The position numbers and the translations under genes are program-made. A stretch of DNA of 64,000 nucleotides from the NCBI RefSeq assembly GCF_007990245.1, contig NZ_BJWG01000002.1:186001-250000 (forward strand), written 5' to 3'. Below, piece after piece: positions 51,919 to 60,840 of the stretch. Source of the DNA: Cellulomonas composti. Lineage in GTDB: Bacteria > Actinomycetota > Actinomycetes > Actinomycetales > Cellulomonadaceae. Positions within the stretch are counted from its first letter, which is position 1; every line of letters begins with the position of its first letter. The notes under the pieces are model-generated. The model saw nothing but the letters and a program-made list of their open reading frames with translations. It did no database searches and was not told where the DNA came from.

Positions 51919-52123
51919 GTGGTCGATCGTACACAGTGAGCCGGCGCGCGGTAGAGACGTGGCGGTGAATGCGGGCGGGCCCGCGACCAGGCGCGAAGCG
52001 CACGAGCCCGACGACCATGCGCTGGTCGCCCTCCTGCGGGGTGGCGAGAAGGTCCAGCCAGACGTCTCCGGTGAACCACTCGGGCGGGTTCTTGATGGTG
52101 GGCTTGTTCTCGAGGACGCGCAT
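51875..52123 (-). pseudogene. Truncated cupin-like gene
   Basis: The frame from ATG 52123 encodes RVLENKPTIKNPPEWFTGDVWLDLLATPQEGDQRMVVGLVRFAPGRGPARIHRH, the first half of a cupin domain. It then loses the family sequence (STARRLTVYDRPHDS) and stops at 51875, overlapping the acetyltransferase by 44 bp. A complete cupin would need about 50 more residues. The ATG shares a base with the stop of the HTH gene before it, so the intact form was probably coupled to that regulator. Confidence 0.72.
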
Positions 52124-53043
52124 CAGCGTGGTTCTCCGGTGGTGTCGGGGGCCGTCGTGACCGGACGGTCGGCGAGGGTCGTCGCCGCCCACGACGCCAG
52201 GAGTACGAGGCCGTCGGCCGACGGCGTGCCCGGGACGCCGGTGTACACGTTGAGCTGCAGGCCCGGGTCGGCGGGCAGGACGAGCGCCTCGTAGTCGAGC
52301 TCGAGCAGTCCGACGACCGGGTGGTGGAAGACCTTCGTGCCCGAGCGGTGGTAGCGCACGTCGTGCGACGCCCACAGCCGGCGGAAGTCCTCGCTGCGGG
52401 TGGACAGCTCTCCGACGAGATCGGTCAGCCGCTTGTCGTAGGGGTTGTGTCCCGCCTCGGCGCGCAGGATCGCGACGGCGTCGTGCGCCATGCGGTCCGC
52501 CTTCTCGCCCCAGAACTCGCGGGCGGCGGCGGGGTCGAGGAACTGGAACCGGGCGGTGTTGACGGGCCTGCCGGGCGTGCACGTCGGCGAGTCGTACAGC
52601 GGCGCGTACAGGGCTCGGCCGAGCAGGTTCGTGCCGAGGACGTCCAGCCGGCCGTTGCGGACGAACGCCGGCGCGTCGATCGCGTCCACGACGCGCTGCA
52701 CGGCCGGACGCAGCACCGCGGCGGGGGCACGTCGGGCGCGTGAGCGTGCCACACCCGAGGCGTTGGCCGAGCGCGCGAGGTCGAACAGGTGGCCGCGCTC
52801 CGCCTCGTCGAGCTGCAGCGCCTCGGCGAGCGACTCCAGGACGCTCTCGGAGACCCCGCCGAGGTTCCCGCGCTCCAGCCTCGTGTAGTAGTCGACGCTG
52901 ACGCCGGCGAGCATCGCGACCTCCTCGCGGCGCAGCCCCGGCACGCGACGGTTGCCGCCGAACGCGGCCAGGTTCGCGCGCTCGGGCGTGATGCGGCCGC
53001 GGCGAGTCGTGAGGAACTCACGGGTCTCGGCTCTCAGGTCCAT
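52123..53043 (-). CDS. XRE/MmyB-like helix-turn-helix regulator
   Basis: The 306-residue protein has an N-terminal XRE-type HTH (RRVPGLRREEVAMLAGVSVDYYTRLERGNLGGVSESVLESLAEALQLDEAERGHLFDLAR, residues about 30-90). A larger MmyB-like ligand-binding domain follows (about 115-290: VVDAIDAPAFVRNGRLDVLGTNLLGRALY, VGLLELDYEALVLPADPGLQLNVYT). ATG 53043 is the start. It is divergent from the zinc-dependent dehydrogenase gene at 53265, with about 220 bp between, so it is the likely regulator of that redox gene pair. The ligand is unknown. Confidence 0.9.
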   Translation of the reverse strand: MDLRAETREFLTTRRGRITPERANLAAFGGNRRVPGLRREEVAMLAGVSVDYYTRLERGNLGGVSESVLESLAEALQLDEAERGHLFDLARSANASGVARSRARRAPAAVLRPAVQRVVDAIDAPAFVRNGRLDVLGTNLLGRALYAPLYDSPTCTPGRPVNTARFQFLDPAAAREFWGEKADRMAHDAVAILRAEAGHNPYDKRLTDLVGELSTRSEDFRRLWASHDVRYHRSGTKVFHHPVVGLLELDYEALVLPADPGLQLNVYTGVPGTPSADGLVLLASWAATTLADRPVTTAPDTTGEPR

Positions 53044-53264
53044 GCCCTCGACCGTACGTGCCGCGCACGCTCGTCGGGAGGTACTGGCGTTACCCGGCAC
53101 ACCGTCCGTCCGGGGGGTACCAGCAGACCCTCCCGGGTCCGGTCCCACGTCCCTACCGTGGAGCCAGGACGACGAACCCGCGCTCCACCAGCGCGACGGC
53201 GTGACTCCCCCTGTCCGCCACGTCCTTCCGTCCCCTGAGCCCACTTCCCTCTGGAGAGAGACCT

Positions 53265-54314
53265 GTGCGAGCCACGTTCATGTACGCCGCGGGCGACGTC
53301 CGCGTCGAGACCGTCCCCGACCCCGTGATCCAGCACCCGACCGACGCGATCGTGCGCGTCGTGCGCGCCTGCGTGTGCGGGTCCGACCTGCACCGGTACC
53401 ACTCGATGCCCGCGTCCGGCACAGGCGACCCGATGGGGCACGAGCTCGTCGGCGTCGTCGAGGAGACCGGGTCCGACGTCCGGAGCGTCCGTACGGGCGA
53501 CTTCGTCGTCGCGCCGTTCGCGTTCCAGGACAACACGTGCGTGTTCTGCCGTGAGGGCTTCCAGACGTCGTGCGTGCACGGCGGCTGGTACGGCTCGCCG
53601 CGGACCGGCGGGCTGCAGGCCGAGCTCGCGCGCATCCCGCTGGCCGACGGCAGCCTCGTCGTCGTCCCCGACACGGACCCGACGACCGCGGACCCGTCGC
53701 TGCTCGCCTCGCTGCTGGCACTGTCGGACGTCTACCTGACCGGGTACCACGCCGCGCACATGGGCCGCGTGGCGCCGGGCAGGACCGTCACCGTGATCGG
53801 CGACGGGGCGGTCGGCCTCTCGGCCGTGCTCGCGTCGCGGCGGCTCGGCGCCGAGCGGATCGTCCTCATGGGTCGGCACACCGACCGCACCGACCTCGGG
53901 CGGGCGTGGGGCGCGACGGACGTGGTGGCCGCGCGCGGACAGGACGGGATCGCGCAGGTCATGGAGCTGACGGGGGGCGAGGGCTCGCACGTCGTGATCG
54001 AGGCCGTCGGGCTCATGCCCGCCTACGAGCAGGCGTACGGGATCGTCCGCCCAGGCGGCGTGATCTCCCGCGTCGGCGTCCCGCAGTACGAGGACGCACC
54101 CGTCGGGTTCGGGTCGCTGTTCGGCAAGAACGCCACCCTCACCGGCGGCCCTGCACCCGTGCGCGCGTACCTCGAGGCCGGCATCGCCGACGTGCTCGCC
54201 GGCGAGATCGCGCCAGGTCGCGTCTTCGACCGCGAGCTCCCGCTGGCCCAGGCCGCCGAGGCCTACCGCCTCATGTCCACCCGCGAGGCCCTGAAGGTGG
54301 CCTTGCGCCCGTGA
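53265..54314 (+). CDS. Zinc-dependent alcohol dehydrogenase
   Basis: The 349-residue MDR enzyme has CVCGSDLHRYH and GHE (catalytic zinc ligands), CVFCREGFQTSC (structural zinc cysteines), and a Rossmann motif VTVIGDGAVGLSAVLASRRLGA. It oxidises alcohols or reduces aldehydes/ketones with NAD(P). GTG 53265 follows CTGGAGAGAG. The aldo/keto reductase 65 bp downstream on the same strand suggests a two-step carbonyl-handling unit under the divergent HTH regulator. Confidence 0.95.
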   Translation: MRATFMYAAGDVRVETVPDPVIQHPTDAIVRVVRACVCGSDLHRYHSMPASGTGDPMGHELVGVVEETGSDVRSVRTGDFVVAPFAFQDNTCVFCREGFQTSCVHGGWYGSPRTGGLQAELARIPLADGSLVVVPDTDPTTADPSLLASLLALSDVYLTGYHAAHMGRVAPGRTVTVIGDGAVGLSAVLASRRLGAERIVLMGRHTDRTDLGRAWGATDVVAARGQDGIAQVMELTGGEGSHVVIEAVGLMPAYEQAYGIVRPGGVISRVGVPQYEDAPVGFGSLFGKNATLTGGPAPVRAYLEAGIADVLAGEIAPGRVFDRELPLAQAAEAYRLMSTREALKVALRP

Positions 54315-54378
54315 CCTCCCCCAGCCCCACCTACCCGCGAGGGCGCCAGATCCGCGCGGCGTCCGAAGGAGAACCCTC

Positions 54379-55263
54379 ATGACCGTGCCACTGCTCACCC
54401 TCAACAACGGCGTCCAGATCCCTGCGATCGGGCTCGGGGTGTTCCAGACCCCGCCCGACGAGACCGCGGCCGCGGTCGAGGCGGCCCTCGCCATCGGGTA
54501 CCGGCACGTCGACACCGCCGCCGCGTACGGCAACGAGCGGGAGGTCGGCGAGGCGATCCGCCGCTCGGGCGTCCCGCGCGAGGAGGTCTTCGTCGAGACC
54601 AAGATCTGGATCAGCGACTACGGCTACGACGAGACCCTGCACGGCTTCGAGAAGTCCGCGGCCAAGCTCGGCCTCGAGCAGCTCGACCTGCTGATCCTGC
54701 ACCAGCCGCTGCCGACCGCGTTCGACAGGACCATCGGCGCGTACCGCGCGCTGGAGACGCTGCTCGCGGACGGCAAGGTCCGCGCGATCGGCGTCAGCAA
54801 CTTCCTGCCGGAGTACCTCGCGGACCTGATGGCGCAGACGTCGGTGGTGCCAGCCGTCAACCAGATCGAGCTGCACCCGTACTTCACGCAGACGGACCTG
54901 CAGCGCGTGCACGCGGAGCACGGCATCCTCACGCAGGCCTGGTCCCCGCTCGGCGGGATCACCTCCTACCGCGGCGACGAGTCGCGCTCCACGCTCGACG
55001 ACCCGACGCTGGCCGAGATCGCCGCGGCGCACGGCAGGAGCCCCGCCCAGGTCATGCTGCGCTGGCACCTGCAGCAGGGCCGCTCCGTGATCCCGAAGTC
55101 GGTCCGGCCGGCGCGCATCGCCGAGAACTTCGACGTGTTCGACATGGAGCTGTCCGACGACGAGCTCGCGCGCATCGACGCCCTCGACACCGGCGAGCGC
55201 GGCGGCCCGGTGCCCGCGGACATCACGCTCGAGAACTTCGGCCGCCCGATCCCGGAGGCGTGA
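54379..55263 (+). CDS. Aldo/keto reductase
   Basis: The 294-residue TIM-barrel enzyme has the catalytic tetrad: Asp in HVDTAAAYGNE with the Tyr, Lys in ETKIWISD and His in LILHQPL. The NADPH-binding tail SVIPKSVRPARIAENFDVFDMELS is present. It reduces small aldehydes and sugars. ATG 54379 follows GAAGGAGAA. It is in an operon-like run between a zinc dehydrogenase and a DUF2255 gene, which starts two bases after its stop. Confidence 0.95.
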   Translation: MTVPLLTLNNGVQIPAIGLGVFQTPPDETAAAVEAALAIGYRHVDTAAAYGNEREVGEAIRRSGVPREEVFVETKIWISDYGYDETLHGFEKSAAKLGLEQLDLLILHQPLPTAFDRTIGAYRALETLLADGKVRAIGVSNFLPEYLADLMAQTSVVPAVNQIELHPYFTQTDLQRVHAEHGILTQAWSPLGGITSYRGDESRSTLDDPTLAEIAAAHGRSPAQVMLRWHLQQGRSVIPKSVRPARIAENFDVFDMELSDDELARIDALDTGERGGPVPADITLENFGRPIPEA

Positions 55264-55264
55264 G

Positions 55265-55639
55265 ATGAGCACATGGACGTCCGACGAGCTGCGGCGGATC
55301 GGCGCCGCCGACGAGCTCGAGGTGTCGTCGCTCCGACCCGACGGGACGCCGCGACCGTTCGTCACCATCTGGTCCGTGGTGGTCGACGACATCCTCTGGA
55401 TCCGCTCCGCGCGTGGCCCGGACAACGGCTGGTTCCGGCGCGCCGCGGCCGCGGGCGAGGGTCGGGTGCGCTCCGGCGGTGTCACCCGGGACGTCGTGTT
55501 CGTCGTCCCCGACGAACCGGTCCACGGCGCGCTCGACGTCGCCTACCACCGCAAGTACGACCGGTACGGCCAGGGCATCGTCGGCGCGGTCGTCGGCCCC
55601 GTCGCAGCCACGGCGACCCTGCGCGTCGACCCGCGCTGA
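55265..55639 (+). CDS. DUF2255 family protein
   Basis: The 124-residue protein STWTSDELRRIGAADELEVSSLRPDGTPRPFVTIW... has a split-barrel flavin-reductase-like fold. It continues VVVDDILWIRSARGPDNGWFRRA and ends in VDVAYHRKYD-like DVAYHRKYDRYG. It is recognised as the DUF2255/nitroreductase-like group often found beside oxidoreductases in actinobacteria. It probably binds F420 or FMN. ATG 55265 starts two bases after the aldo/keto reductase stop, so it belongs to that operon. Confidence 0.85.
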   Translation: MSTWTSDELRRIGAADELEVSSLRPDGTPRPFVTIWSVVVDDILWIRSARGPDNGWFRRAAAAGEGRVRSGGVTRDVVFVVPDEPVHGALDVAYHRKYDRYGQGIVGAVVGPVAATATLRVDPR

Positions 55640-55760
55640 CCGCACGCGCTCACACGTTCCCTACCCGAAGATCGCTTTCGGCGGGGGCCCCGTCCCCGCA
55701 GCGGCCCTACCCTGGGCGGGAGCACGCGGGCGGGCCGTCGCCCACGGCGAAGGGGACCCC

Positions 55761-56573
55761 ATGGCCGGACGACGTACCGCGTGGCGTGCCGCGTACGAGC
55801 TGCTCGCGCTGCGCGTCCGGCGCCCGGAGTGGGCGTTCATGAACTACGGCTGGGCTCCGACGGCCGACGGCGGGCGCGACCTGGACCTCTCGGCGCAGGA
55901 GGAGCCCGACCGCCTGGCCATCAACCTCTACGAACGGACCATCGACGGCACGGACCTGTCCGGGCGCGACGTGCTCGAGGTCGGCTCCGGCCGCGGTGGG
56001 GGCAGCCTGTACGTCGCGCGGCACCACGGCCCGCGCTCGGTCGTCGGGCTCGACTTCTCCGCGGCCGCGATCAAGCTCTGCCGGCGTCACCGGGTCGCAC
56101 CGGGGTTGCAGTTCGTCCGCGGCGACGCCCAGGCCATGCCGTTCGCCGACGCCTCGTTCGACGCCGTGCTCAACGTCGAGTCGTCGCACTGCTACCCGTC
56201 GTTCCCGGCGTTCCTCGCCGAGGTGCGCAGGGTCCTGCGCCCCGGCGGGGTGCTGATGTTTGCCGACTTCCGCCCCACCGAGGCGGTGCCGGACCTGCTC
56301 GCGGAGCTGCGGGCCACCGACCTCGTCGTGGAGCGGCACGACGACATCACCGCGCACGTGGTCGCGGCGCTGCGCTCCGACGACGCCCGCAAGCGCGAGC
56401 TCATCGGCGCGTGGCTGCCCCGGTTCACGCACCCGGCCATGCGACGGTTTGCGGCCGTCGAGGGCTCGACGAGCTTCGACGGCTTTGCGTCGGGGCGCAC
56501 CAGCTACGTCGTCGCGCGGCTGACCGCGCCCACGCCCGACCGTCACCACCCACGGAAGGATCTCGCGCCATGA
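55761..56573 (+). CDS. SAM-dependent methyltransferase
   Basis: The 270-residue class I methyltransferase has VLEVGSGRGGGSLYVARHHG (motif I), GLDFSAAAIKLCRRHR, FVRGDAQAMPFADASFDAVLNVESSHCYPS and VLRPGGVLMFADF. The N-terminal WAFMNYGWAPTADGGRDLDLSAQEEPDRLAINLYER resembles the phthiotriol-methyltransferase group of actinobacteria. It uses SAM on a small molecule or lipid. Its stop overlaps the start of the mmsA-like gene (ATGA, 56570-56573), so the two are coupled although functionally unrelated. Confidence 0.92.
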   Translation: MAGRRTAWRAAYELLALRVRRPEWAFMNYGWAPTADGGRDLDLSAQEEPDRLAINLYERTIDGTDLSGRDVLEVGSGRGGGSLYVARHHGPRSVVGLDFSAAAIKLCRRHRVAPGLQFVRGDAQAMPFADASFDAVLNVESSHCYPSFPAFLAEVRRVLRPGGVLMFADFRPTEAVPDLLAELRATDLVVERHDDITAHVVAALRSDDARKRELIGAWLPRFTHPAMRRFAAVEGSTSFDGFASGRTSYVVARLTAPTPDRHHPRKDLAP

Positions 56574-58087
56574 CCACCATCGACCACCGGATCGACCACC
56601 GGATCGAGCACTGGATCGACGGAGCGCCCGCCGCCGGGGTCTCCGACCTCACCCTGCCTGTCTACGACCCTGCGTCCGGCACCCAGATCGCCTCGGTCCG
56701 GATGGCGACCGCGAGCGACGTCGACGCCGCCGTCGCGAGCGCAGCCAAGGCCTTCGAGGTCTGGTCGAACACCGCGGTGTCGAAGCGGTCCGCCGTGCTG
56801 TTCCGCTTCCGGGAGCTCCTCGCCGCCGGCGTCGACGAGCTGGCGCGGCTCGTGTCCCGCGAGCACGGGAAGGTGGTCTCGGACGCGGCCGGGGAGATCG
56901 CGCGCGGGCTCGAGGTCGTCGAGTTCGCCTGCGGTGTGCCCCAGCTGCTCAAGGGCGAGTACTCCGACGAGGCGGCGACGGGTGTCGACGTCTACTCCTT
57001 CCGCCAGCCGCTGGGCGTGGTCGCCGGGATCACGCCGTTCAACTTCCCGGTGATGGTGCCGTTGTGGATGGCCCCGATCGCGATCGCGACCGGCAACGCG
57101 TTCGTCCTCAAGCCGAGTGAGCGCGACCCCTCCGCATCGCTGTTCCTCGCGGACCTGTGGAAGCGCGCCGGCCTGCCCGACGGCGTCTTCAACGTGGTGC
57201 AGGGCGACAGGACCGCGGTCGACGCGCTGCTCACGCACCCGGACGTCGCCGCCGTGTCGTTCGTCGGATCCACCCCGATCGCCCGCTACATCCATGCGAC
57301 GGCGACCGAGCACCGCAAGCGGGTGCAGGCGCTCGGCGGGGCCAAGAACCACGCCGTGGTCCTGCGCGACGCGGACCTCGACCAGGTCGCCGCTCACCTG
57401 GCCGCAGCGGCGTTCGGGGCCGCCGGGGAGCGCTGCATGGCGATCTCGGTCGCGGTCGTCGAGGACGCGGTGGCCGACGACCTGGTGGCCGCGCTCGCGC
57501 GCGAGGCCCGCGCCGTCAAGGTCGCGCCGGGCGACGAGCCGGGTGCCGACATGGGTCCCGTCATCACGCGGGCCGCCGTCGACCGCATCGAGGCGATCGT
57601 CAGCGAGGCGGAGCGCGACGGCGCGCGCGTCGTCGTCGACGGCCGCGGGTTCACCGTGCCCGGTCACGAGGAGGGGTTCTTCGTCGGCCCCACCGTGCTC
57701 GACGGGGTGGCGCGGAGCCTGCGCGCGTACGAGGAGGAGATCTTCGGCCCCGTGGTCGCGGTCGTGCGGGTCTCGGGGCTCGCCGAGGCCATCCAGGTCG
57801 TCAACGCCAACCCCTACGGCAACGGCACCGCGATCTTCACGTCGTCCGGCGAGGCCGCGCGCACGTTCACCCGGGAGGTCTCGGTCGGCATGGTCGGCGT
57901 CAACGTCCCGATCCCTGTGCCGGTCGCCTCGCACTCGTTCGGCGGCTGGAAGGACTCGCTGTTCGGGGAGAACCACATCTACGGCCCGGACGGCGTGCAC
58001 TTCTACACCCGCGGCAAGGTCGTGACCCAGCGCTGGCCCCGTCAGGCTGCGGCCACCTACCACTTCGCGGGCGACGCCGAGAGCTGA
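56570..58087 (+). CDS. mmsA: Methylmalonate-semialdehyde dehydrogenase (CoA-acylating)
   Basis: The 505-residue aldehyde dehydrogenase has the MmsA pattern: EHWIDGAPAAGVSDLTLPVYDPASG, GVVAGITPFNFPVMVPLWMAPIAIATGN, GGAKNHAVVL, AAFGAAGERCMAIS with the catalytic Cys, and FGGWKDSLFGENHIYGPDGVHFYT, diagnostic of MmsA. It converts methylmalonate or malonate semialdehyde to propionyl- or acetyl-CoA, in valine and inositol breakdown. ATG 56570. The N-terminus carries a short DHRIDHRIEH repeat. No inositol or valine genes are nearby. Confidence 0.95.
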   Translation: MTTIDHRIDHRIEHWIDGAPAAGVSDLTLPVYDPASGTQIASVRMATASDVDAAVASAAKAFEVWSNTAVSKRSAVLFRFRELLAAGVDELARLVSREHGKVVSDAAGEIARGLEVVEFACGVPQLLKGEYSDEAATGVDVYSFRQPLGVVAGITPFNFPVMVPLWMAPIAIATGNAFVLKPSERDPSASLFLADLWKRAGLPDGVFNVVQGDRTAVDALLTHPDVAAVSFVGSTPIARYIHATATEHRKRVQALGGAKNHAVVLRDADLDQVAAHLAAAAFGAAGERCMAISVAVVEDAVADDLVAALAREARAVKVAPGDEPGADMGPVITRAAVDRIEAIVSEAERDGARVVVDGRGFTVPGHEEGFFVGPTVLDGVARSLRAYEEEIFGPVVAVVRVSGLAEAIQVVNANPYGNGTAIFTSSGEAARTFTREVSVGMVGVNVPIPVPVASHSFGGWKDSLFGENHIYGPDGVHFYTRGKVVTQRWPRQAAATYHFAGDAES

Positions 58088-58188
58088 CCCGATCCGTGGC
58101 GGACCGGACTCTCGCCCGATCGCCGTCGCGGGGCTAGTCTGGACGAAACGGACATCATGGGGTGCCCGCGCGACGAGGAGGTCGTGCG

Positions 58189-58773
58189 ATGCGACGTTCA
58201 TTCCTGACCATGATCCTGGTGGGCGCGCTGCTGGTGGCACCCGCGACGGGTGCGGCGGCGACGGGTACGACAACGGCCGGTGCGACAGCGATCGGTACGA
58301 CGGCGACCGGCGCGACAGCGGCGGCGGCGCCGTACTGCGGCATCACGTGGGGTTCGCAGCCGCGCACGGTCGCGGGCATGTCGACCGCGCAGGTCGCCGG
58401 CGTCCGGACCGGGCGGCACAGCTGCTTCGACCGGCTCGTGATCGACGTCAACGGCGACGCCGGCGGCTACACCGTGCGCTACGTGAAGCACGTGCGGCAC
58501 GACGCCTCGGGCAAGATCATCCCGACGAAGGGCGGCGCGGCGCTGCAGCTCACGGTCAACGACCCGGGCGACACCTACCGCCCGGCGCATCCGACGAACC
58601 TCAGCGACGTCACCGGCTACCGGACGTTCCGGCAGGTCGTCTTCGCGGGTGCCTTCGAGGGCTACACGAGCTTCGGCCTCGGCGTCCGTGCGCGGCTGCC
58701 GTTCCGGGTGTTCGTCCTCGACGGCCCGGGCACCGGCTCGCGGGTCGTCGTCGACGTCGCGCACCAGTGGTGA
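58189..58773 (+). CDS. Secreted AMIN-like domain protein
   Basis: The 194-residue protein has a signal peptide (RRSFLTMILVGALLVAPATGAAATG) and an Ala/Thr-rich repeat region (TGTTTAGATAIGTTATGATAA). The mature domain (about 60-194) carries CGITWGSQPRT, HSCFDRLVIDVNG, YRTFRQVVFAGAFEGYTSFGLGVRARLPFRVF. It resembles AMIN-like beta domains that bind cell-wall or extracellular polymers. Two cysteines could form a disulfide. ATG 58189 is preferred, preceded by GAGGAGGTC, over the GTG at 58162. Confidence 0.82.
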   Translation: MRRSFLTMILVGALLVAPATGAAATGTTTAGATAIGTTATGATAAAAPYCGITWGSQPRTVAGMSTAQVAGVRTGRHSCFDRLVIDVNGDAGGYTVRYVKHVRHDASGKIIPTKGGAALQLTVNDPGDTYRPAHPTNLSDVTGYRTFRQVVFAGAFEGYTSFGLGVRARLPFRVFVLDGPGTGSRVVVDVAHQW

Positions 58774-58844
58774 CCGACCGGTCGCCGGGCAACCAGTTCG
58801 TCGTATTGCGGACATTCGGTCGAAGTCATCGCTAGTGTGCCCGG

Positions 58845-59132
58845 GTGGCAGTCATCACCGTCGACCCCGACGACCTCGAAGACCTGGCCGTCGAGATGCG
58901 GAAGTCGGCGGACCGCATGCAGGCCTCGCTCGACGACCTCGCGACGGGGATCCGCAGTCTCGCCCGGGACTGGACCGGCGCGGCATCCGACGCCTTCCAG
59001 GTCGCGGAAGCCACCTGGAGCACGTCGATGACCGACGCCCGTGTCGCGCTCGACACCGCGGCCGACCTGCTCTCGGCCGCTGCCGGCATCTACACGGAGA
59101 CCGAGTCGGACGTCGTCGCGAGGTGCTCCTGA
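58845..59132 (+). CDS. WXG100-family (ESX-type) protein
   Basis: The 95-residue helical hairpin has the WTG turn (RDWTGAASDAFQ) at about residue 42 that defines WXG100 proteins. A second helix ends ESDVVARC. Such proteins are exported by type VII secretion as dimers, or act as adaptor domains. GTG 58845. It begins a five-gene plus-strand run of small proteins, and no EccC, EccD or mycosin genes are present in the window, so secretion would need a system elsewhere. Confidence 0.88.
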   Translation: MAVITVDPDDLEDLAVEMRKSADRMQASLDDLATGIRSLARDWTGAASDAFQVAEATWSTSMTDARVALDTAADLLSAAAGIYTETESDVVARCS

Positions 59133-59133
59133 G

Positions 59134-59712
59134 ATGACCGACCCCACGGCCGACGAGTCGCGCACCGCGATGCTCGCCGGGCTCGAGAGCTTCACGCAGC
59201 GCACCGAGGCCTCCCTGGCCCGCCTGCGGGACATCCAGACCCAGATCGACGCGCTGGTCGCCCCTCCCCAGCCGACTGCGGTGCACGCCGAGATGGACGC
59301 GGACGGCCTGGTCACCGAGCTGACGATCGACCGCGACCTGCCGCCCGACGAGCTGGAGCACGAGATCGCGCTCGCCATCTCGGACGCCACGCGGCGGCGC
59401 CCGGCCATGGACCCGGAGGCCCTGCGGACGCAGGCGAGGGCGGTCCGCGCCGAGGGCGTCTCCATCGAAGCGCTGCTCCAGCGTGTGCTCACCGGCAACG
59501 GCACGTTCACCGGTGCGAGCTCGGCGACGGAGCCGGAGCCGCACTGGAACCAGCGACGCACCGTCGCCGTGACCGTGCAGTCGGGCGTGGTGCGTGGCAT
59601 CCGCTGCGACCACCGCTGGCTGGGGAGCAGCATGCGCGACGCCGTCGCACGCGAGGTCCGGGACACCGTCAACGACGCCGTCCGCGCCGACGGCGCGGCA
59701 GGAGGGCTGTGA
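59134..59712 (+). CDS. YbaB/EbfC-like protein in the WXG100 cluster
   Basis: The 192-residue protein starts TDPTADESRTAMLAGLESFTQRTEASLARLRDIQTQI, a coiled N-terminus. AVHAEMDADGLVTELTIDRDLPPDELEHEIALAISDATRR follows, resembling the YbaB/EbfC DNA-binding fold. A second such unit may follow at 145-190 (RTVAVTVQSGVVRGIRCDHRWLGSSMRDAVAREVRDTVNDAV). YbaB-like partners of WXG100 proteins are frequent in actinobacteria; their role is unclear. ATG 59134 starts two bases after the WXG100 stop, and its stop overlaps the next gene. Confidence 0.68.
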   Translation: MTDPTADESRTAMLAGLESFTQRTEASLARLRDIQTQIDALVAPPQPTAVHAEMDADGLVTELTIDRDLPPDELEHEIALAISDATRRRPAMDPEALRTQARAVRAEGVSIEALLQRVLTGNGTFTGASSATEPEPHWNQRRTVAVTVQSGVVRGIRCDHRWLGSSMRDAVAREVRDTVNDAVRADGAAGGL

Positions 59713-60026
59713 GCATGGCCGACGAGTTCGCCGTCGACACCGCCGACCTACGGACGGATGCCGAGACCTGGCGAGGCTGGCAGGAGCGGCTCGCGGCCGT
59801 CGGCACTGCCGTGCCGCTCGTCGGCACGCACCTGGACCAGCTCGCGTTCTCGACGCTTCCCGGAGCGCAGGACGTCGCCGCCGCGTACGCGAGGTACTCG
59901 TCGAGCCTCGCCGGCCAGATCGAGGACGGGAGCACCGCGATGGGTGACATCGCCCAGAAGCTCACGACGGTCGCGGGGATCTACGAAGACGCAGAGCAGT
60001 CCATCGTCGACTCGATGAAGGCCTGA
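59709..60026 (+). CDS. EspC/DUF2580-like type VII substrate protein
   Basis: The 105-residue helical protein MSMADEFAVDTADLRTDAETWRGWQERL... has a WRGW start region and GIYEDAEQSIVDSMKA at the C-terminus. It resembles the EspC/DUF2580 group of small exported proteins. GTG 59709 overlaps the previous stop by 4 bp, so it is translationally coupled. Together with its neighbours it probably forms a secreted or surface complex. Function unproven. Confidence 0.7.
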   Translation: MSMADEFAVDTADLRTDAETWRGWQERLAAVGTAVPLVGTHLDQLAFSTLPGAQDVAAAYARYSSSLAGQIEDGSTAMGDIAQKLTTVAGIYEDAEQSIVDSMKA

Positions 60027-60063
60027 CGGGCCGCGACGACATGACCACGAGGAGGCCGCGGCC

Positions 60064-60840
60064 GTGATCATCCTGCCCAGAGCCGAGCAGATCGCCGACG
60101 CGATCCTCGCTGGCTGCGACGCAGTCGAGCAGTACGTGCGCACGACGATCGCGAACGCACCCGGGGTCATCGACCGCGTGCTCGACGCCGTGCGCGTGGG
60201 CTGGCCGATCTCCTTCCCGCTGCCGGGCGACGTGAAGCGGCTGATCCGCAACCTGATCATGGATGCGCTCCGGGAGCTGGCGGGCGTCGTCTACGACGCG
60301 CTCGACCAGTTCCGCGATCTCGCACGCCGCGTCGGGCGTCCGACGAGCCTGCGACAGGCCGCCGCCACGCTGGACGACCAGGTGATCGCCCCGTCGATGC
60401 GGCTCGACACCGACATGACCTCCGCCGCCTTGACGGCCGAGGGCCACGGCTCGTGGGACTCCTTGGCTGCGGACCCGTACAGCACGGCATTCGCCGAGCA
60501 GAAGTCGGCGGTGGGCTCGGTCGACGAGGTCGCTCGTGGCCTGCGGAGCGCGTTGGAGGACCTGGCGATCGCGATCGAGGAGTTCTTCGACGAGCTGGAG
60601 TTCGCCTACATCTCGTTCGTGGTCGCGGTCGCGGGGCTCGCACTTGCCATCGTCACTGCCGTCGAGACGTTCGGCATCGGAGCGATCATCGGGCTGGTCG
60701 TCGCGATCGCGGGTGCCGTCGCGGGCATCGCCGGCATCGTGATGGCGTTCACCGGCGTGAGCAGCCACAACGCGGAGGTCCTCGAGGGCCTCCGCGACAC
60801 ACCCGCCGTGAACTGGCCGAAGTCGGTGTTCGCGACATGA
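60064..60840 (+). CDS. Hypothetical membrane-associated protein of the WXG100 cluster
   Basis: The 258-residue protein is helical. Residues 1-190 include RAEQIADAILAGCDAVEQYV and LRQAAATLDDQVIAPSMRLDTDMTSAALTAEGHGSWDSL, with a W at a WXG-like turn. Two adjacent membrane helices lie near 185-235 (YISFVVAVAGLALAIVTAVE and IIGLVVAIAGAVAGIAGIVMAF), and a short tail ends NWPKSVFAT. I recognise no named family. Its stop overlaps the next gene's ATG, so it is part of the same unit and may be a toxin or a scaffold. Confidence 0.65.
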   Translation: MIILPRAEQIADAILAGCDAVEQYVRTTIANAPGVIDRVLDAVRVGWPISFPLPGDVKRLIRNLIMDALRELAGVVYDALDQFRDLARRVGRPTSLRQAAATLDDQVIAPSMRLDTDMTSAALTAEGHGSWDSLAADPYSTAFAEQKSAVGSVDEVARGLRSALEDLAIAIEEFFDELEFAYISFVVAVAGLALAIVTAVETFGIGAIIGLVVAIAGAVAGIAGIVMAFTGVSSHNAEVLEGLRDTPAVNWPKSVFAT

